A stretch of 35,845 bases of DNA from Streptomyces sp. Isolate_45 (GCF_024721315.2 NZ_JANFAK020000089.1:1-35845), one strand, 5' to 3'. Shown: positions 8,158 to 16,740, counted from the first letter of the stretch. Notes: a model not told the origin generated them from the sequence alone. Program-made: numbers and translations.

Positions 8158-8183
8158 ATCGGGGCCTATGCCCCGATTTTTTT
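8158..8183 (+). terminator. intrinsic terminator with real T-tract
   Basis: ATCGGGGC, loop CTAT, GCCCCGAT, followed at once by a run of T (7 T in a row including the stem end). Long T-tracts are rare in such GC-rich genomes. It ends the clpS-DUF2017 unit. Confidence 0.9.
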
Positions 8184-8388
8184 ATGCCTTCCGCCACACT
8201 TCCTCCCCTCCCGTTCCCGTAAGCCCGTGATAAATCTTCACGACTGCCGAAGGGACGCCACCCCTGTTCCGAGGCCTGCTTGAACCGGCTGACCGCCGGC
8301 GTGCAACTCCATCCGTATCCGGGGGGATCGAGGACCCGATCCGCAGCCGATGAAGGCGCGGGTCGGCGTGGAGAAAGGCGCACCAGAC

Positions 8389-9825
8389 ATGACCTCTGTG
8401 CAGGTCGAGCAGCACGACAGGACGCCCGGCGAGGGCGATCAGGGCGAGGGCGAGGGGTATCACCGCGCACTCGGGGCCCGCCAGATCCAGATGATCGCGA
8501 TCGGCGGAGCCATCGGCACCGGCCTGTTCCTCGGGGCGGGCAAGGCGATCTCCAAAGCCGGACCGAGCCTGATCCTGGCCTACGCCATCGCGGGCCTGGT
8601 CATCTTCTTCATCATGCGGGCCCTGGGCGAACTGCTCATGTACCGCCCCGTGTCCGGTTCCTTCTCGGACTACGCCCGCGAGTTCCTGGGCCCGTTCTGG
8701 GGCTATGCGACCGGCTGGACGTACTGGCTCTTCTGGGTGGTCACCGGCATCACCGAGGTCACCGCCGCCGCGAAGTACATGGCCTACTGGACCGACGACA
8801 GCTTCCCGCAATGGGCGTTCGCGCTGATCTTCACGGTCATCCTCTACGGCGCCAACCTGATCTCCGTGAAGCTCTTCGGTGAGCTGGAGTTCTGGTTCTC
8901 CATGGTCAAGGTCACCGCCATCGTCGGCATGATCCTGATCTGCGCCGGCATCCTGACCATCGGCTTCTCCGACGCCGCGGCGACCGCGTCCGTCTCCAAC
9001 CTGTGGAACGACGGCGGGTTCTTCCCCAAGGGCATCGGCGGCACGCTGATGACCCTCCAGATCGTGATGTTCGCCTTCCTCGCGGTCGAGCTGGTCGGCG
9101 TCACCGCCGGCGAGTCCAAGGACCCCGAGAAGACCCTGCCGAAGGCCATCAACACCGTGCCGTGGCGCATCGCCGTCTTCTACGTCGGCGCGCTCATCAT
9201 GATCCTGTCGGTCGTGCCGTGGACGCACTTCCAGCCGGGCGTCTCGCCCTTCGTCGCCGCCTTCGAGCGCATGGGCCTGGGCATCGGCGCCGCGATCGTC
9301 AACTTCGTCGTCCTGACCGCGGCCCTGTCCTCCTGCAACTCGGGCATGTACTCCACCGGTCGCATGCTGCGCGACCTCGCGCTCAACGGGCAGGGCCCGA
9401 GGTTCTTCACCAAGCTGACGAAGAACGGCACCCCGCTGCTCGGCACGACCTTCTCCGCCGCGCTGATGCTGGTGGGCGTCTGGATCAACTACGTCGCCCC
9501 GGGCAAGGCCTTCGACTACGTCGTCTCCTTCGCCACCATCTCCGGCATGTGGGCCTGGATCATGATCCTGGTCTGCCAGATCCGCTACCGCGCCAAGGCC
9601 GACCGGGGCGAGCTGCCCCAGTCCACCTTCCGCGCCCCCGGCGCCCCCTGGACCAGCTGGTTCGCGCTGCTGTTCATCGGGATGGTCATCGTGATGATGG
9701 GCATCGACAAGGACTCCCGCGTCTCGCTGTACTGCGCCCCGCTCTGGGGTCTGATCCTCGGCGTCTCCTACCTGGTGCTGAAGTCCCGCAACCCGCGCGG
9801 CGCGGCCTTCAACAAGGTCTCCTGA
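8389..9825 (+). CDS. amino acid permease, CycA-like (APC superfamily)
   Basis: A 478-residue membrane protein with about 12 hydrophobic helices. It begins with a hydrophilic acidic tail, then the APC signature IQMIAIGGAIGTGLFLGAG. Segments such as SFSDYAREFLGP, GWTYWLFWVVTG, LWNDGGFFPKG and AGESKDPEKTLPKAIN match what I remember of E. coli CycA (D-serine/D-alanine/glycine:H+ symporter) more closely than other family members. The substrate is therefore probably small neutral amino acids, by similarity only. The start at 8389 is preferred over 8350 because of the AAAGG about 11 nt upstream. The 205 nt before it contain no other gene, and a terminator follows the stop. Confidence 0.88.
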   Translation: MTSVQVEQHDRTPGEGDQGEGEGYHRALGARQIQMIAIGGAIGTGLFLGAGKAISKAGPSLILAYAIAGLVIFFIMRALGELLMYRPVSGSFSDYAREFLGPFWGYATGWTYWLFWVVTGITEVTAAAKYMAYWTDDSFPQWAFALIFTVILYGANLISVKLFGELEFWFSMVKVTAIVGMILICAGILTIGFSDAAATASVSNLWNDGGFFPKGIGGTLMTLQIVMFAFLAVELVGVTAGESKDPEKTLPKAINTVPWRIAVFYVGALIMILSVVPWTHFQPGVSPFVAAFERMGLGIGAAIVNFVVLTAALSSCNSGMYSTGRMLRDLALNGQGPRFFTKLTKNGTPLLGTTFSAALMLVGVWINYVAPGKAFDYVVSFATISGMWAWIMILVCQIRYRAKADRGELPQSTFRAPGAPWTSWFALLFIGMVIVMMGIDKDSRVSLYCAPLWGLILGVSYLVLKSRNPRGAAFNKVS

Positions 9826-9900
9826 CCCCGCGGGGACCGGACCTTCCCGGCCGCCGTCCCGGCCGGGACCCGTGTCCCCGCGGCACTCCGTCCGACATTC

Positions 9901-9940
9901 GGGCCCTTCCGTACCACGCCTCGGTACGGGAGGGCCCTTC
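9901..9940 (+). terminator. hairpin terminator after the permease
   Basis: Arms at 9901-9915 and 9923-9937 pair over 15 bp with one G-T position, followed by TTCT. It also separates the permease from the cysteine module. Confidence 0.8.
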
Positions 9941-9944
9941 TGTC

Positions 9945-9950
9945 TATCCT
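9945..9950 (+). promoter_or_regulatory. candidate -10 box for leaderless mec
   Basis: TATCCT, then 7 nt, then the ATG at 9958. There is no Shine-Dalgarno in this gap. No clear -35 box; the upstream terminator hairpin occupies that position. Confidence 0.5.
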
Positions 9951-9957
9951 GTCGCTC

Positions 9958-10380
9958 ATGCTGACCCTCACCCAGGACCTGTACGACCGGATCGTCGAGC
10001 ACGCCCGCAAGGACCACCCCGACGAGGCGTGCGGTGTCGTGGCCGGTCCGGCGGACACCGGGCGCCCCGAGCGCTTCGTCCCGATGCTCAACGCGGCCCG
10101 CTCGCCCACGTTCTACGAGTTCGACTCGAAGGACCTCCTGAAGCTCTACCGGGAGCTGGACGACCGCGACGAGGAACCCGTGATCGTCTACCACTCGCAC
10201 ACCGCCACCGAGGCCTACCCCTCGCGCACCGACGTGACGTACGCGAACGAGCCGAACGCCCACTACGTGCTGGTCTCCACGGCCGACCAGGACGGCCTCG
10301 GCGAGTTCCAGTTCCGCTCGTACCGGATCGTCGACGGCGTGATCACCGAGGAAGAAGTGCAGGTCGTAGCAGGCTACTGA
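9958..10380 (+). CDS. mec: Mec-type JAMM metalloprotease (M67/Mov34) of the CysO pathway
   Basis: A 140-residue protein with the JAMM zinc motif: Glu23 (DEACG), His79 and His81 (HSH), seven residues, Ser89 and Asp92. In Mycobacterium tuberculosis the Mec protein releases cysteine from the CysO-cysteine adduct made by CysM. The genes for CysO and CysM lie immediately downstream here, so the same role is likely. Because this CysO has two residues after its Gly-Gly, the enzyme may also trim that tail. The ATG at 9958 appears leaderless (TATCCT 7 nt upstream). The gene is separated from cysO by a leader ORF, so the two parts may have separate promoters. Confidence 0.88.
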   Translation: MLTLTQDLYDRIVEHARKDHPDEACGVVAGPADTGRPERFVPMLNAARSPTFYEFDSKDLLKLYRELDDRDEEPVIVYHSHTATEAYPSRTDVTYANEPNAHYVLVSTADQDGLGEFQFRSYRIVDGVITEEEVQVVAGY

Positions 10381-10445
10381 CCAGTATGTGAGCTGATGCG
10401 GTCCACGATGCGGGATCACACTCCAAACGGGGGACCGGGAATCGT

Positions 10446-10451
10446 TAACAT
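10446..10451 (+). promoter_or_regulatory. candidate -10 box for the cysteine leader ORF
   Basis: TAACAT, 6 nt, then the ATG at 10458. It fits a leaderless transcript beginning at the leader peptide start codon. Confidence 0.5.
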
Positions 10452-10457
10452 GACCGC

Positions 10458-10565
10458 ATGGTTTCCCACGACGTGAGCATCGAGACGCCCGGCGGGCCGC
10501 TGCTCGTGGCGCGGCTGCACGTCGACCTGTGCCGTCTCGCCAGCGCCATCTGTCCGGCCGGCTGA
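10458..10565 (+). CDS. Cys-containing leader peptide upstream of cysO-cysM
   Basis: A 35-residue ORF whose C-terminal half reads HVDLCRLASAICPAG, with Cys25 (TGC) and Cys32 (TGT) near the stop. Short ORFs with an H-[VI]-D-L-x-R-x-x-S-A-x-C ending precede sulfur-metabolism genes in many Streptomyces and are named putative leader peptides in public annotation, as far as I recall. Cysteine-rich leaderless uORFs act as attenuators in mycobacteria. Here the ORF ends 88 nt before cysO, and the gap can fold into alternative hairpins. The likely role is cysteine-responsive control of cysO-cysM, with ribosome stalling at Cys codons when Cys-tRNA is low. This is inferred, not shown. Confidence 0.72.
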   Translation: MVSHDVSIETPGGPLLVARLHVDLCRLASAICPAG

Positions 10566-10580
10566 GCGATCCAGCCCTCC

Positions 10581-10625
10581 CGCGCGGGGGCGCAAGAACC
10601 GCGCGCCTTCACGTTCTTACGGTTT
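10581..10625 (+). promoter_or_regulatory. possible attenuator hairpins between leader ORF and cysO
   Basis: CGCGCGG (10581-10587) can pair with CCGCGCG (10599-10605). The overlapping AAGAAC (10594-10599) can instead pair with GTTCTT (10613-10618), and AACCG (10597-10601) with CGGTT (10620-10624). These pairings exclude each other, as expected for an attenuator. The region ends in a relatively T-rich stretch. Confidence 0.4.
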
Positions 10626-10653
10626 TACGCCCTTCACGACACTGGAGCCTGCC

Positions 10654-10941
10654 ATGGCCATCGAGGTCCGCATCCCCACCATCCTCCGCACCTACACCGA
10701 CGGCGAGAAGGCCGTGAACGGTGAGGGCGCGACCCTGTCCGAGCTGTTCGCGGACCTGGAGACGCGGCACAAGGGCATCGAGGAGCGCATCGTCGACCAG
10801 GCCGCCGGTGGTCAGCTGCGCCGCTTCGTGAACGTCTACCTCAACGACGAGGACGTCCGCTTCCTCGACGGCATCTCCACCGCGCTCAAGGACGGCGACA
10901 GCGTCACCATCCTCCCGGCCGTGGCCGGCGGCTCGAAGTAA
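10654..10941 (+). CDS. cysO: CysO-type sulfur carrier protein (MoaD/ThiS family)
   Basis: A 95-residue beta-grasp protein. CysO carries sulfur as a C-terminal thiocarboxylate and donates it to O-phosphoserine in the CysM active site. The fold is recognisable from VRIPTILRTYTDG at the start and DGDSVTILPAVAGG at the end. Unlike the M. tuberculosis protein, which as I recall ends in Gly-Gly, this one ends Gly92-Gly93-Ser94-Lys95, so the last two residues must be removed before activation. The upstream JAMM protease is the obvious candidate. The stop codon overlaps the cysM start (TAATG), giving tight coupling. Position behind the leader peptide suggests cysteine control. Confidence 0.9.
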   Translation: MAIEVRIPTILRTYTDGEKAVNGEGATLSELFADLETRHKGIEERIVDQAAGGQLRRFVNVYLNDEDVRFLDGISTALKDGDSVTILPAVAGGSK

Positions 10942-11891
10942 TGCGCTACGACTCCCCGCTCGCGGCCGTCGGCAACACGCCGCTGGTCCGGCTGCCCCGG
11001 CTCTCGCCCTCCGCCGACGTGCGGATCTGGGCGAAGCTGGAGGACCGCAACCCGACCGGCTCGATCAAGGACCGCCCCGCGCTCCACATGGTCGAGCAGG
11101 CGGAGAAGGACGGCCGCCTCTTCCCCGGCTGCACCATCCTGGAGCCCACCTCCGGCAACACGGGCATCTCCCTGGCGATGGCCGCGAAGCTCAAGGGCTA
11201 CCGGATCGTGTGCGTGATGCCGGAGAACACCTCGCAGGAGCGGCGCGACCTTCTCGCGATGTGGGGAGCCGAGATCGTCTCGTCGCCGGCGGCCGGCGGC
11301 TCGAACACCGCGGTCCGGGTGGCCAAGGAACTGGCCGTGGAGCACCCGGACTGGGTGATGCTCTACCAGTACGGCAACCCGGACAACGCCGGCGCGCACT
11401 ACGCGACCACGGGCCCGGAGATCCTCGCCGACCTCCCGTCCATCACGCACTTCGTGGCGGGCCTGGGCACCACCGGCACCCTGATGGGTGTCGGCCGCTA
11501 CCTGCGCGAACACGTCGAAGGCGTCAAGATCGTCGCGGCCGAGCCCCGGTACGACGACGTCGTCTACGGCCTGCGCAACCTCGACGAGGGCTTCGTGCCC
11601 GAGCTGTACGACGCCTCCGTGCTCACCACCCGCTTCTCGGTGGGCTCCGCGGACGCCGTCACCCGCACCCGGGACCTGCTGCGCGAGGAGGGCATCTTCG
11701 CGGGCGTCTCCACCGGAGCCGCCCTGCACGCGGCCATCGGCGTCGGCCGCAAGGCCCTCGCCGCGGGGGAGAGCGCCGACATCGTGTTCGTCGTCGCCGA
11801 CGGCGGCTGGAAGTACCTGTCGACGGGCGTCTACACGGCGGCCACGACGGAGGAGGCCATCGAGGTCCTCCAGGGCCAGCTCTGGGCCTGA
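10941..11891 (+). CDS. cysM: CysO-dependent cysteine synthase (CysM)
   Basis: A 316-residue PLP enzyme. Lys43 (NPTGSIKDRPA) is the Schiff-base lysine, SGNTG (71-75) the substrate loop and GTTGT (176-180) the phosphate-binding loop. The sequence matches M. tuberculosis CysM as I remember it, including the closing EGQLWA. Arg212 (YGLRNLDEGF) aligns with the M. tuberculosis arginine (Arg220, an offset of 8 residues) that recognises O-phosphoserine, so the substrate is probably O-phosphoserine plus thiocarboxylated CysO rather than O-acetylserine plus sulfide. It overlaps cysO by one base. A GC hairpin follows the stop. Confidence 0.93.
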   Translation: MRYDSPLAAVGNTPLVRLPRLSPSADVRIWAKLEDRNPTGSIKDRPALHMVEQAEKDGRLFPGCTILEPTSGNTGISLAMAAKLKGYRIVCVMPENTSQERRDLLAMWGAEIVSSPAAGGSNTAVRVAKELAVEHPDWVMLYQYGNPDNAGAHYATTGPEILADLPSITHFVAGLGTTGTLMGVGRYLREHVEGVKIVAAEPRYDDVVYGLRNLDEGFVPELYDASVLTTRFSVGSADAVTRTRDLLREEGIFAGVSTGAALHAAIGVGRKALAAGESADIVFVVADGGWKYLSTGVYTAATTEEAIEVLQGQLWA

Positions 11892-11903
11892 CCGAGGCCC
11901 CCG

Positions 11904-11921
11904 CCCCGCCGTCCGGCGGGG
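11904..11921. terminator. hairpin between convergent cysM and DUF488 gene
   Basis: CCCCGCC, loop GTCC, GGCGGGG. It lies directly between the two convergent stop codons and could serve both strands. Confidence 0.65.
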
Positions 11922-12275
11922 TCAGGGGGCGTCCGCCAGCAGTTCGGCGAGGACGGCGGCGTGGCTCGTCGCCGGATCCCGGACCGCGGTCAGCAGGGTG
12001 AGGGGCCCCGCCCGGGCCAGCTCCCGCAGCCGCTCCAGTTCCGCGACCGCGCCGGGCACGCCCAGCTCCGCCTCGTAGCGCTGCCGGAACTCCTCCGGGG
12101 AGCCCCCGGCGTGGAACCACTTGCGCAGGTCCGCCGACGGGGTCAGCGGCCGGGGCCACTCGTCGACCCCGGCGGCCGACTTCGACAGGCCGCGCGGCCA
12201 GAGCCGGTCCACGAGGACCCGTACGCCGTCCGCCTCCGGGTCCGGGGGATCGTAGACGCGCCGCAACCGGATCAC
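11922..12275 (-). CDS. DUF488 family protein
   Basis: A 117-residue protein starting with GTG (MIRLRRVYDPP). The family motif DRLWPRGLSK is at residues 23-32, followed by WFHAGG and the helix EEFRQRYEAEL, then a short strand-helix end (LTLLTAVRDPATSHAAVL). DUF488 proteins are small soluble proteins of unknown function. The GTG overlaps the stop of the upstream small membrane protein gene by 4 nt (GTGA), so the two are translationally coupled. The pair forms a short minus-strand operon. Confidence 0.88.
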   Translation of the reverse strand: MIRLRRVYDPPDPEADGVRVLVDRLWPRGLSKSAAGVDEWPRPLTPSADLRKWFHAGGSPEEFRQRYEAELGVPGAVAELERLRELARAGPLTLLTAVRDPATSHAAVLAELLADAP

Positions 12276-12697
12276 CCCGCACCACCACCGAGTCCCTTGA
12301 CCTCGTCCCACACGGTCGGGTCCAGGGTTCCCAGCCGGGTGCGGAACTCCCACAACGAGACCTCCGCCGGCCGGTCCGCCTCCAGGAAACCGCCCCGGCC
12401 CTGCCGACCCACCACCCCGGGCGGCAGCGGGATCACCCCGGGCCGACGGTCGTCGTACTTCCCGGTGATCCACGCTATCCGGGCCCGCTCCCGGTGCGTC
12501 CGTACGGCCAGGACCAGGCAGGACCTGCCGTCCGCCAGGCACCACAGCTCGCCGGCCCGCACCCGTGGGGGCGGCCCCGGCCCGTGCGGCGGAGTCGTCG
12601 GCGTCCCGTCGCGGGCGTCCAGGACCCGCCGCGGCAGCAGCACCACCAGCGCCACGGCGACCACCGCCGCGAGCGCGGGCCACCAGGACGTGTCCAT
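12272..12697 (-). CDS. membrane-anchored hypothetical protein
   Basis: A 141-residue protein starting MDTSWWPALAAVV. One N-terminal hydrophobic segment (about residues 6-24) is followed by Arg-rich and Pro-rich sequence and then a soluble domain with GELWCLADGRSCLVLAV and RARIAWITGKYDD. It is probably anchored in the membrane with the bulk in the cytoplasm. The start at 12697 is supported by TACGGT 6 nt upstream, a leaderless-type arrangement, rather than the longer frame to 12790. It is coupled to the downstream DUF488 gene by a 4-nt overlap. No family recognised. Confidence 0.7.
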   Translation of the reverse strand: MDTSWWPALAAVVAVALVVLLPRRVLDARDGTPTTPPHGPGPPPRVRAGELWCLADGRSCLVLAVRTHRERARIAWITGKYDDRRPGVIPLPPGVVGRQGRGGFLEADRPAEVSLWEFRTRLGTLDPTVWDEVKGLGGGAG

Positions 12698-12703
12698 GTT
12701 CCG

Positions 12704-12709
12704 ACCGTA
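12704..12709 (-). promoter_or_regulatory. candidate -10 box, leaderless start of the DUF488 operon
   Basis: On the minus strand TACGGT, 6 nt, then ATG at 12697. No Shine-Dalgarno. Confidence 0.45.
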
Positions 12710-12892
12710 GTCGCGCACGGGGCGCCCGGCGCGGCAACGCCCGTACCCGCCGTCGCTCCCCCGGGTGACAGGACAGGTGATTCCCCCCACAACGGCCTGC
12801 CGTGGAGGAGCGACCTGAGGTTTCGCGCCTTACGCTCGACCCACGCACGGCCCGCATTCCGTCCACGGACCGTCCACGGAGGTTCACGCTCC

Positions 12893-13645
12893 ATGAAGCT
12901 CACCGTCGTCGGCTGCTCGGGGTCGTTCCCGTCCGCGGAATCGGCCTGTTCGAGCTACCTCGTCGAGGCCGACGGCTTCCGGCTGCTCCTCGACATGGGC
13001 AACGGCTCGCTCGGCGCCCTCCAGCGGCACTGCGGTCTCTACGACCTCGACGCGATCTTCCTGAGCCATCTGCACGCCGACCACTGCATCGACATGTGCG
13101 CGTACTTCGTCGCCCGCTACTACCGCCACGAGGGCGGCCGCTGCGGCACCATCCCCGTCTACGGCCCCCAGGGCACCGAGCAGCGCCTGACCACCGCCTA
13201 CGAGGACGTTCCCGACGCGAGCTCGATGAGCGAGGTCTTCGACTTCCGGACGCTGAAGTCGGCCGTCTTCGAGATCGGGCCGTTCACCGTGCGCACCGAG
13301 AAGGTCTGCCACCCGGTGGAGTCGTACGCGATCCGGATCGAGCACCAGGGGCGGTCGCTGGCGTACTCCGGGGACACCGGGGTCTGCCCCGAGCTCGGCG
13401 CGCTGGCCGAGGGCGTCGACCTGTTCCTGTGCGAGGCCTCCTTCACGCACGGCAAGGAGGACATCCCCGACCTCCACCTCAACGGCCGCGAGGCCGGGCA
13501 GTACGCGAGCGCGGGGCGGGTCGGCCGGCTGGTCCTGACGCACATCCCGCCGTGGACGGACGCGGAGCAGAACCTCGCCGACGCCCGCGCGGTCTACGAC
13601 GGGCGGGTCGACCTCGCGTACGCGGGCGCGGTCTACGAGGTCTGA
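12893..13645 (+). CDS. metallo-beta-lactamase fold hydrolase
   Basis: A 250-residue protein with the metal motif HLHADH: His59, His61, Asp63 and His64, and later ligands in SGDTG (Asp) and LTHIPPW (His). The start KLTVVGCSGSFPS and the overall layout resemble RNase Z/phosphodiesterase-type members of the superfamily rather than beta-lactamases, so a nuclease or phosphodiesterase activity is likely; the substrate is unknown. In S. coelicolor a similar gene lies near rph as far as I recall. A GGAGG lies about 10 nt before the ATG. A terminator follows between this gene and nagE2. Confidence 0.88.
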   Translation: MKLTVVGCSGSFPSAESACSSYLVEADGFRLLLDMGNGSLGALQRHCGLYDLDAIFLSHLHADHCIDMCAYFVARYYRHEGGRCGTIPVYGPQGTEQRLTTAYEDVPDASSMSEVFDFRTLKSAVFEIGPFTVRTEKVCHPVESYAIRIEHQGRSLAYSGDTGVCPELGALAEGVDLFLCEASFTHGKEDIPDLHLNGREAGQYASAGRVGRLVLTHIPPWTDAEQNLADARAVYDGRVDLAYAGAVYEV

Positions 13646-13683
13646 GAGCGGTTGCGGGAAGCCGCGACAGGACGAAGGACCAC

Positions 13684-13721
13684 CGCGTGACGACCTCCGC
13701 GTGACGACCTCCGCATGACGA
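13684..13721 (+). repeat. short tandem repeat, 14-bp unit
   Basis: CGCGTGACGACCTC occurs twice in tandem (13684-13697, 13698-13711), followed by a partial degenerate third copy. It lies between the hydrolase stop and the terminator. No function is evident. Confidence 0.7.
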
Positions 13722-13757
13722 AGCCCCCGCCCTCCCTTCCGGGAGAGCGGGGGCTTC
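13720..13757. terminator. bidirectional terminator between hydrolase and nagE2
   Basis: GAAGCCCCCGC (13720-13730) pairs with GCGGGGGCTTC (13747-13757), with extra pairing inside. It lies between convergent genes. Confidence 0.85.
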
Positions 13758-13776
13758 GTCGCGTGGTGCGGGCTGC

Positions 13777-15051
<1,275 letters not shown>

Positions 15052-15147
15052 GGACTTCCTCCAGTGGACAAGGCGCTGCCAGGGCAAGAAAAGGGGGTTG
15101 GCGACGTCTCGGAAAGGGGGACCGCGGGGGCCGGAACGAGCCACGCG

Positions 15148-15178
15148 TGGTCTACACCAATGGGTGGTGTAGACCAGT
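15148..15178. promoter_or_regulatory. pair of dre (DasR) sites upstream of nagE2
   Basis: TGGTCTACACCA (15148-15159) and TGGTGTAGACCAGT (15165-15178) face each other around a short spacer. The published DasR element is close to ACTGGTCTAGACCACT. GlcN-6-P-bound DasR releases such sites, so nagE2 should be induced by GlcNAc or chitin breakdown. The doubling is noted in the findings. Confidence 0.85.
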
Positions 15179-15283
15179 TGTAACACGGTGAGGGTTAGAT
15201 AAGGAACCTTCAATTTCCAGTGGCCTACGCCACACGCGCCCCGAGTCGGTCCGCTATCCGGAACCGCGGGCTTCCGGACATGG

Positions 15284-15318
15284 CGAAGGCCCCCGGATCC
15301 TGGGATCCGAGGGCCTTC
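15284..15318 (-). terminator. terminator after nagE1
   Basis: GAAGGCCC (15284-15291) pairs with GGGCCTTC (15311-15318), and CGGATCC with GGATCCG inside. It lies 54 nt downstream of the nagE1 stop and before the nagE2 promoter. Confidence 0.8.
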
Positions 15319-15371
15319 ACGGGCCGGGTCGAAGGGCCCGACCGGTCGGCCGCGCCTCGATAACGGCTTGG

Positions 15372-16673
15372 CTACGCCTTGGTGTTCTCCGCCTGCATGG
15401 CCGCGATCTCCTCGTCCGACTCGCGCCCCGGCGTCGGGATGTCGAACTTGGTGATGGCGAACCGGAAGACGGCGTAGTAGATGACGGCGAAGCACAGGCC
15501 GATCGGAATGATCATCCAGGGCTTCGTCGCCAGGCCCCAGTTGATGACGTAGTCGATCAGGCCGGCGGAGAAGCTGAAGCCGTCGTGCACCCCCAGCGCC
15601 CACGTCACCGCCATCGACGCGCCCGTCAGCACCGCGTGGATCGCGTACAGCGCCGGCGCCACGAAGAGGAAGGAGTACTCCAGCGGTTCCGTGATGCCCG
15701 TGACGAACGAGGTCAGGCCCACCGACAGCATCAGGCCGCCGACCTCCTTGCGGCGCAGCGGCTTCGCGCAGTGGGTGATGGCCAGGGCCGCGGCCGGGAG
15801 GGCGAACATCATGATGGGGAAGAACCCGGACAGGAACTGCCCCGCGCTCGGGTCGCCGTTCAGGAACATCGGGATGTCGCCGTGGACGACCTGTCCGTCC
15901 GCCGTGGTGAAGCTGCCGAACTGGAACCACACCGGCACGTTCAGGAACTGGTGCAGGCCGATCACCAGCAGTGCGCGGTTCGCGAGGCCGAAGATGCCGG
16001 CGCCCCAGGAGCCGAGCCCCACCAGCCAGTCGGAGAAGCTCTCCAGCGCGCTGCCGATGGGCGGCCAGATCCACAGGCACAGGACGGCGAACCCGATGGC
16101 GACGAAGGTCATGACGATCGGGACGAGCCGGCGGCCGTTGAAGAAGCCCAGCCAGTCGACCAGCTTCACCCGGTGGTAGCGCTGCCAGAACCAGGCGGCC
16201 AGCAGGCCCATGATGATGCCGCCGAACACCCCGGGGTTCTGGAAGCTGTACTCGGCGAAGGTGTCGTCCGGCCCCAGGCAGCCGCCCCCGATGTCCTTCG
16301 TCCCCTCGGGGCAGCCGTCGGGGAAGACGCGCAGCACGCTGCGGTACACGAGGAAGCCCACGACCGCCGCGAGGGCGGTGGAGCCGTCCGCCTTCTTGGC
16401 CATGCCGATCGCGACGCCGACGCAGAAGAGGAGGGGGAGTCCGAGGTCGGCGTTGAGGAGGGCGCCGCCCGCGCTCGCCATCACCTTGGCGACGTCGGTC
16501 CAGCCGAGGCCGTCCTTGCCGAAGACGTCGTTCTGGCCGAGCCGGTTCAGGATGCCCGCCGCGGGGAGGACGGCGATCGGGAGCTGGAGGCTCCGTCCCA
16601 TCTTCTGCAGGCCCTGGAACAAGCCGTTCCACCACTTCGGCTGTGGCACCGTCGCGGCACTGCTGGCGCTCAT
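15372..16673 (-). CDS. nagE1: PTS permease EIIC, second GlcNAc-type paralogue (NagE1)
   Basis: A 433-residue EIIC protein, clearly a paralogue of the neighbouring nagE2 product (shared KMGRSLQLPIAVLPA, GSTALAAV, HGDIPMFLNGDPSAGQF and GITEPLEYSFLFVAP segments) but diverged along its length. It differs by an inserted loop with two Cys (DGCPEGTKDIGGGCLG) and an acidic C-terminus. The start at 16673 has GGGAGG 5 nt upstream. It diverges from nagF, with a dre box between them, so both are probably DasR targets. In S. coelicolor the substrate role of NagE1 is less clear than that of NagE2. Confidence 0.9.
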   Translation of the reverse strand: MSASSAATVPQPKWWNGLFQGLQKMGRSLQLPIAVLPAAGILNRLGQNDVFGKDGLGWTDVAKVMASAGGALLNADLGLPLLFCVGVAIGMAKKADGSTALAAVVGFLVYRSVLRVFPDGCPEGTKDIGGGCLGPDDTFAEYSFQNPGVFGGIIMGLLAAWFWQRYHRVKLVDWLGFFNGRRLVPIVMTFVAIGFAVLCLWIWPPIGSALESFSDWLVGLGSWGAGIFGLANRALLVIGLHQFLNVPVWFQFGSFTTADGQVVHGDIPMFLNGDPSAGQFLSGFFPIMMFALPAAALAITHCAKPLRRKEVGGLMLSVGLTSFVTGITEPLEYSFLFVAPALYAIHAVLTGASMAVTWALGVHDGFSFSAGLIDYVINWGLATKPWMIIPIGLCFAVIYYAVFRFAITKFDIPTPGRESDEEIAAMQAENTKA

Positions 16674-16724
16674 CGCGTCCTCCCTGACCCGGCCCGTTTT
16701 TGGCAGTCGCAACACTTGCGGCAC

Positions 16725-16740
16725 ACTGGTGTAGACCAGT
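16725..16740. promoter_or_regulatory. dre (DasR) site between nagE1 and nagF
   Basis: ACTGGTGTAGACCAGT, a nearly perfect palindrome matching the DasR element, placed between the divergent nagE1 and nagF starts. It can control both. Confidence 0.9.

Noticed and set aside
8182..10419. 745-residue minus-strand open frame across the permease and mec
   Set aside because: It spans two well-supported genes and a terminator, and its translation is low-complexity Gly/Arg/Asp/His/Glu with no domain; a codon-bias artefact.
10581..10653. A second small gene between the Cys leader and cysO (open frame from 10529)
   Set aside because: The frame overlaps the leader ORF and continues into cysO in another frame, without a ribosome binding site; it is a shadow.
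12893..13645. Antibiotic-degrading beta-lactamase
   Set aside because: The protein has the metallo-beta-lactamase fold, but it lacks a signal peptide and its layout fits nuclease/phosphodiesterase members.
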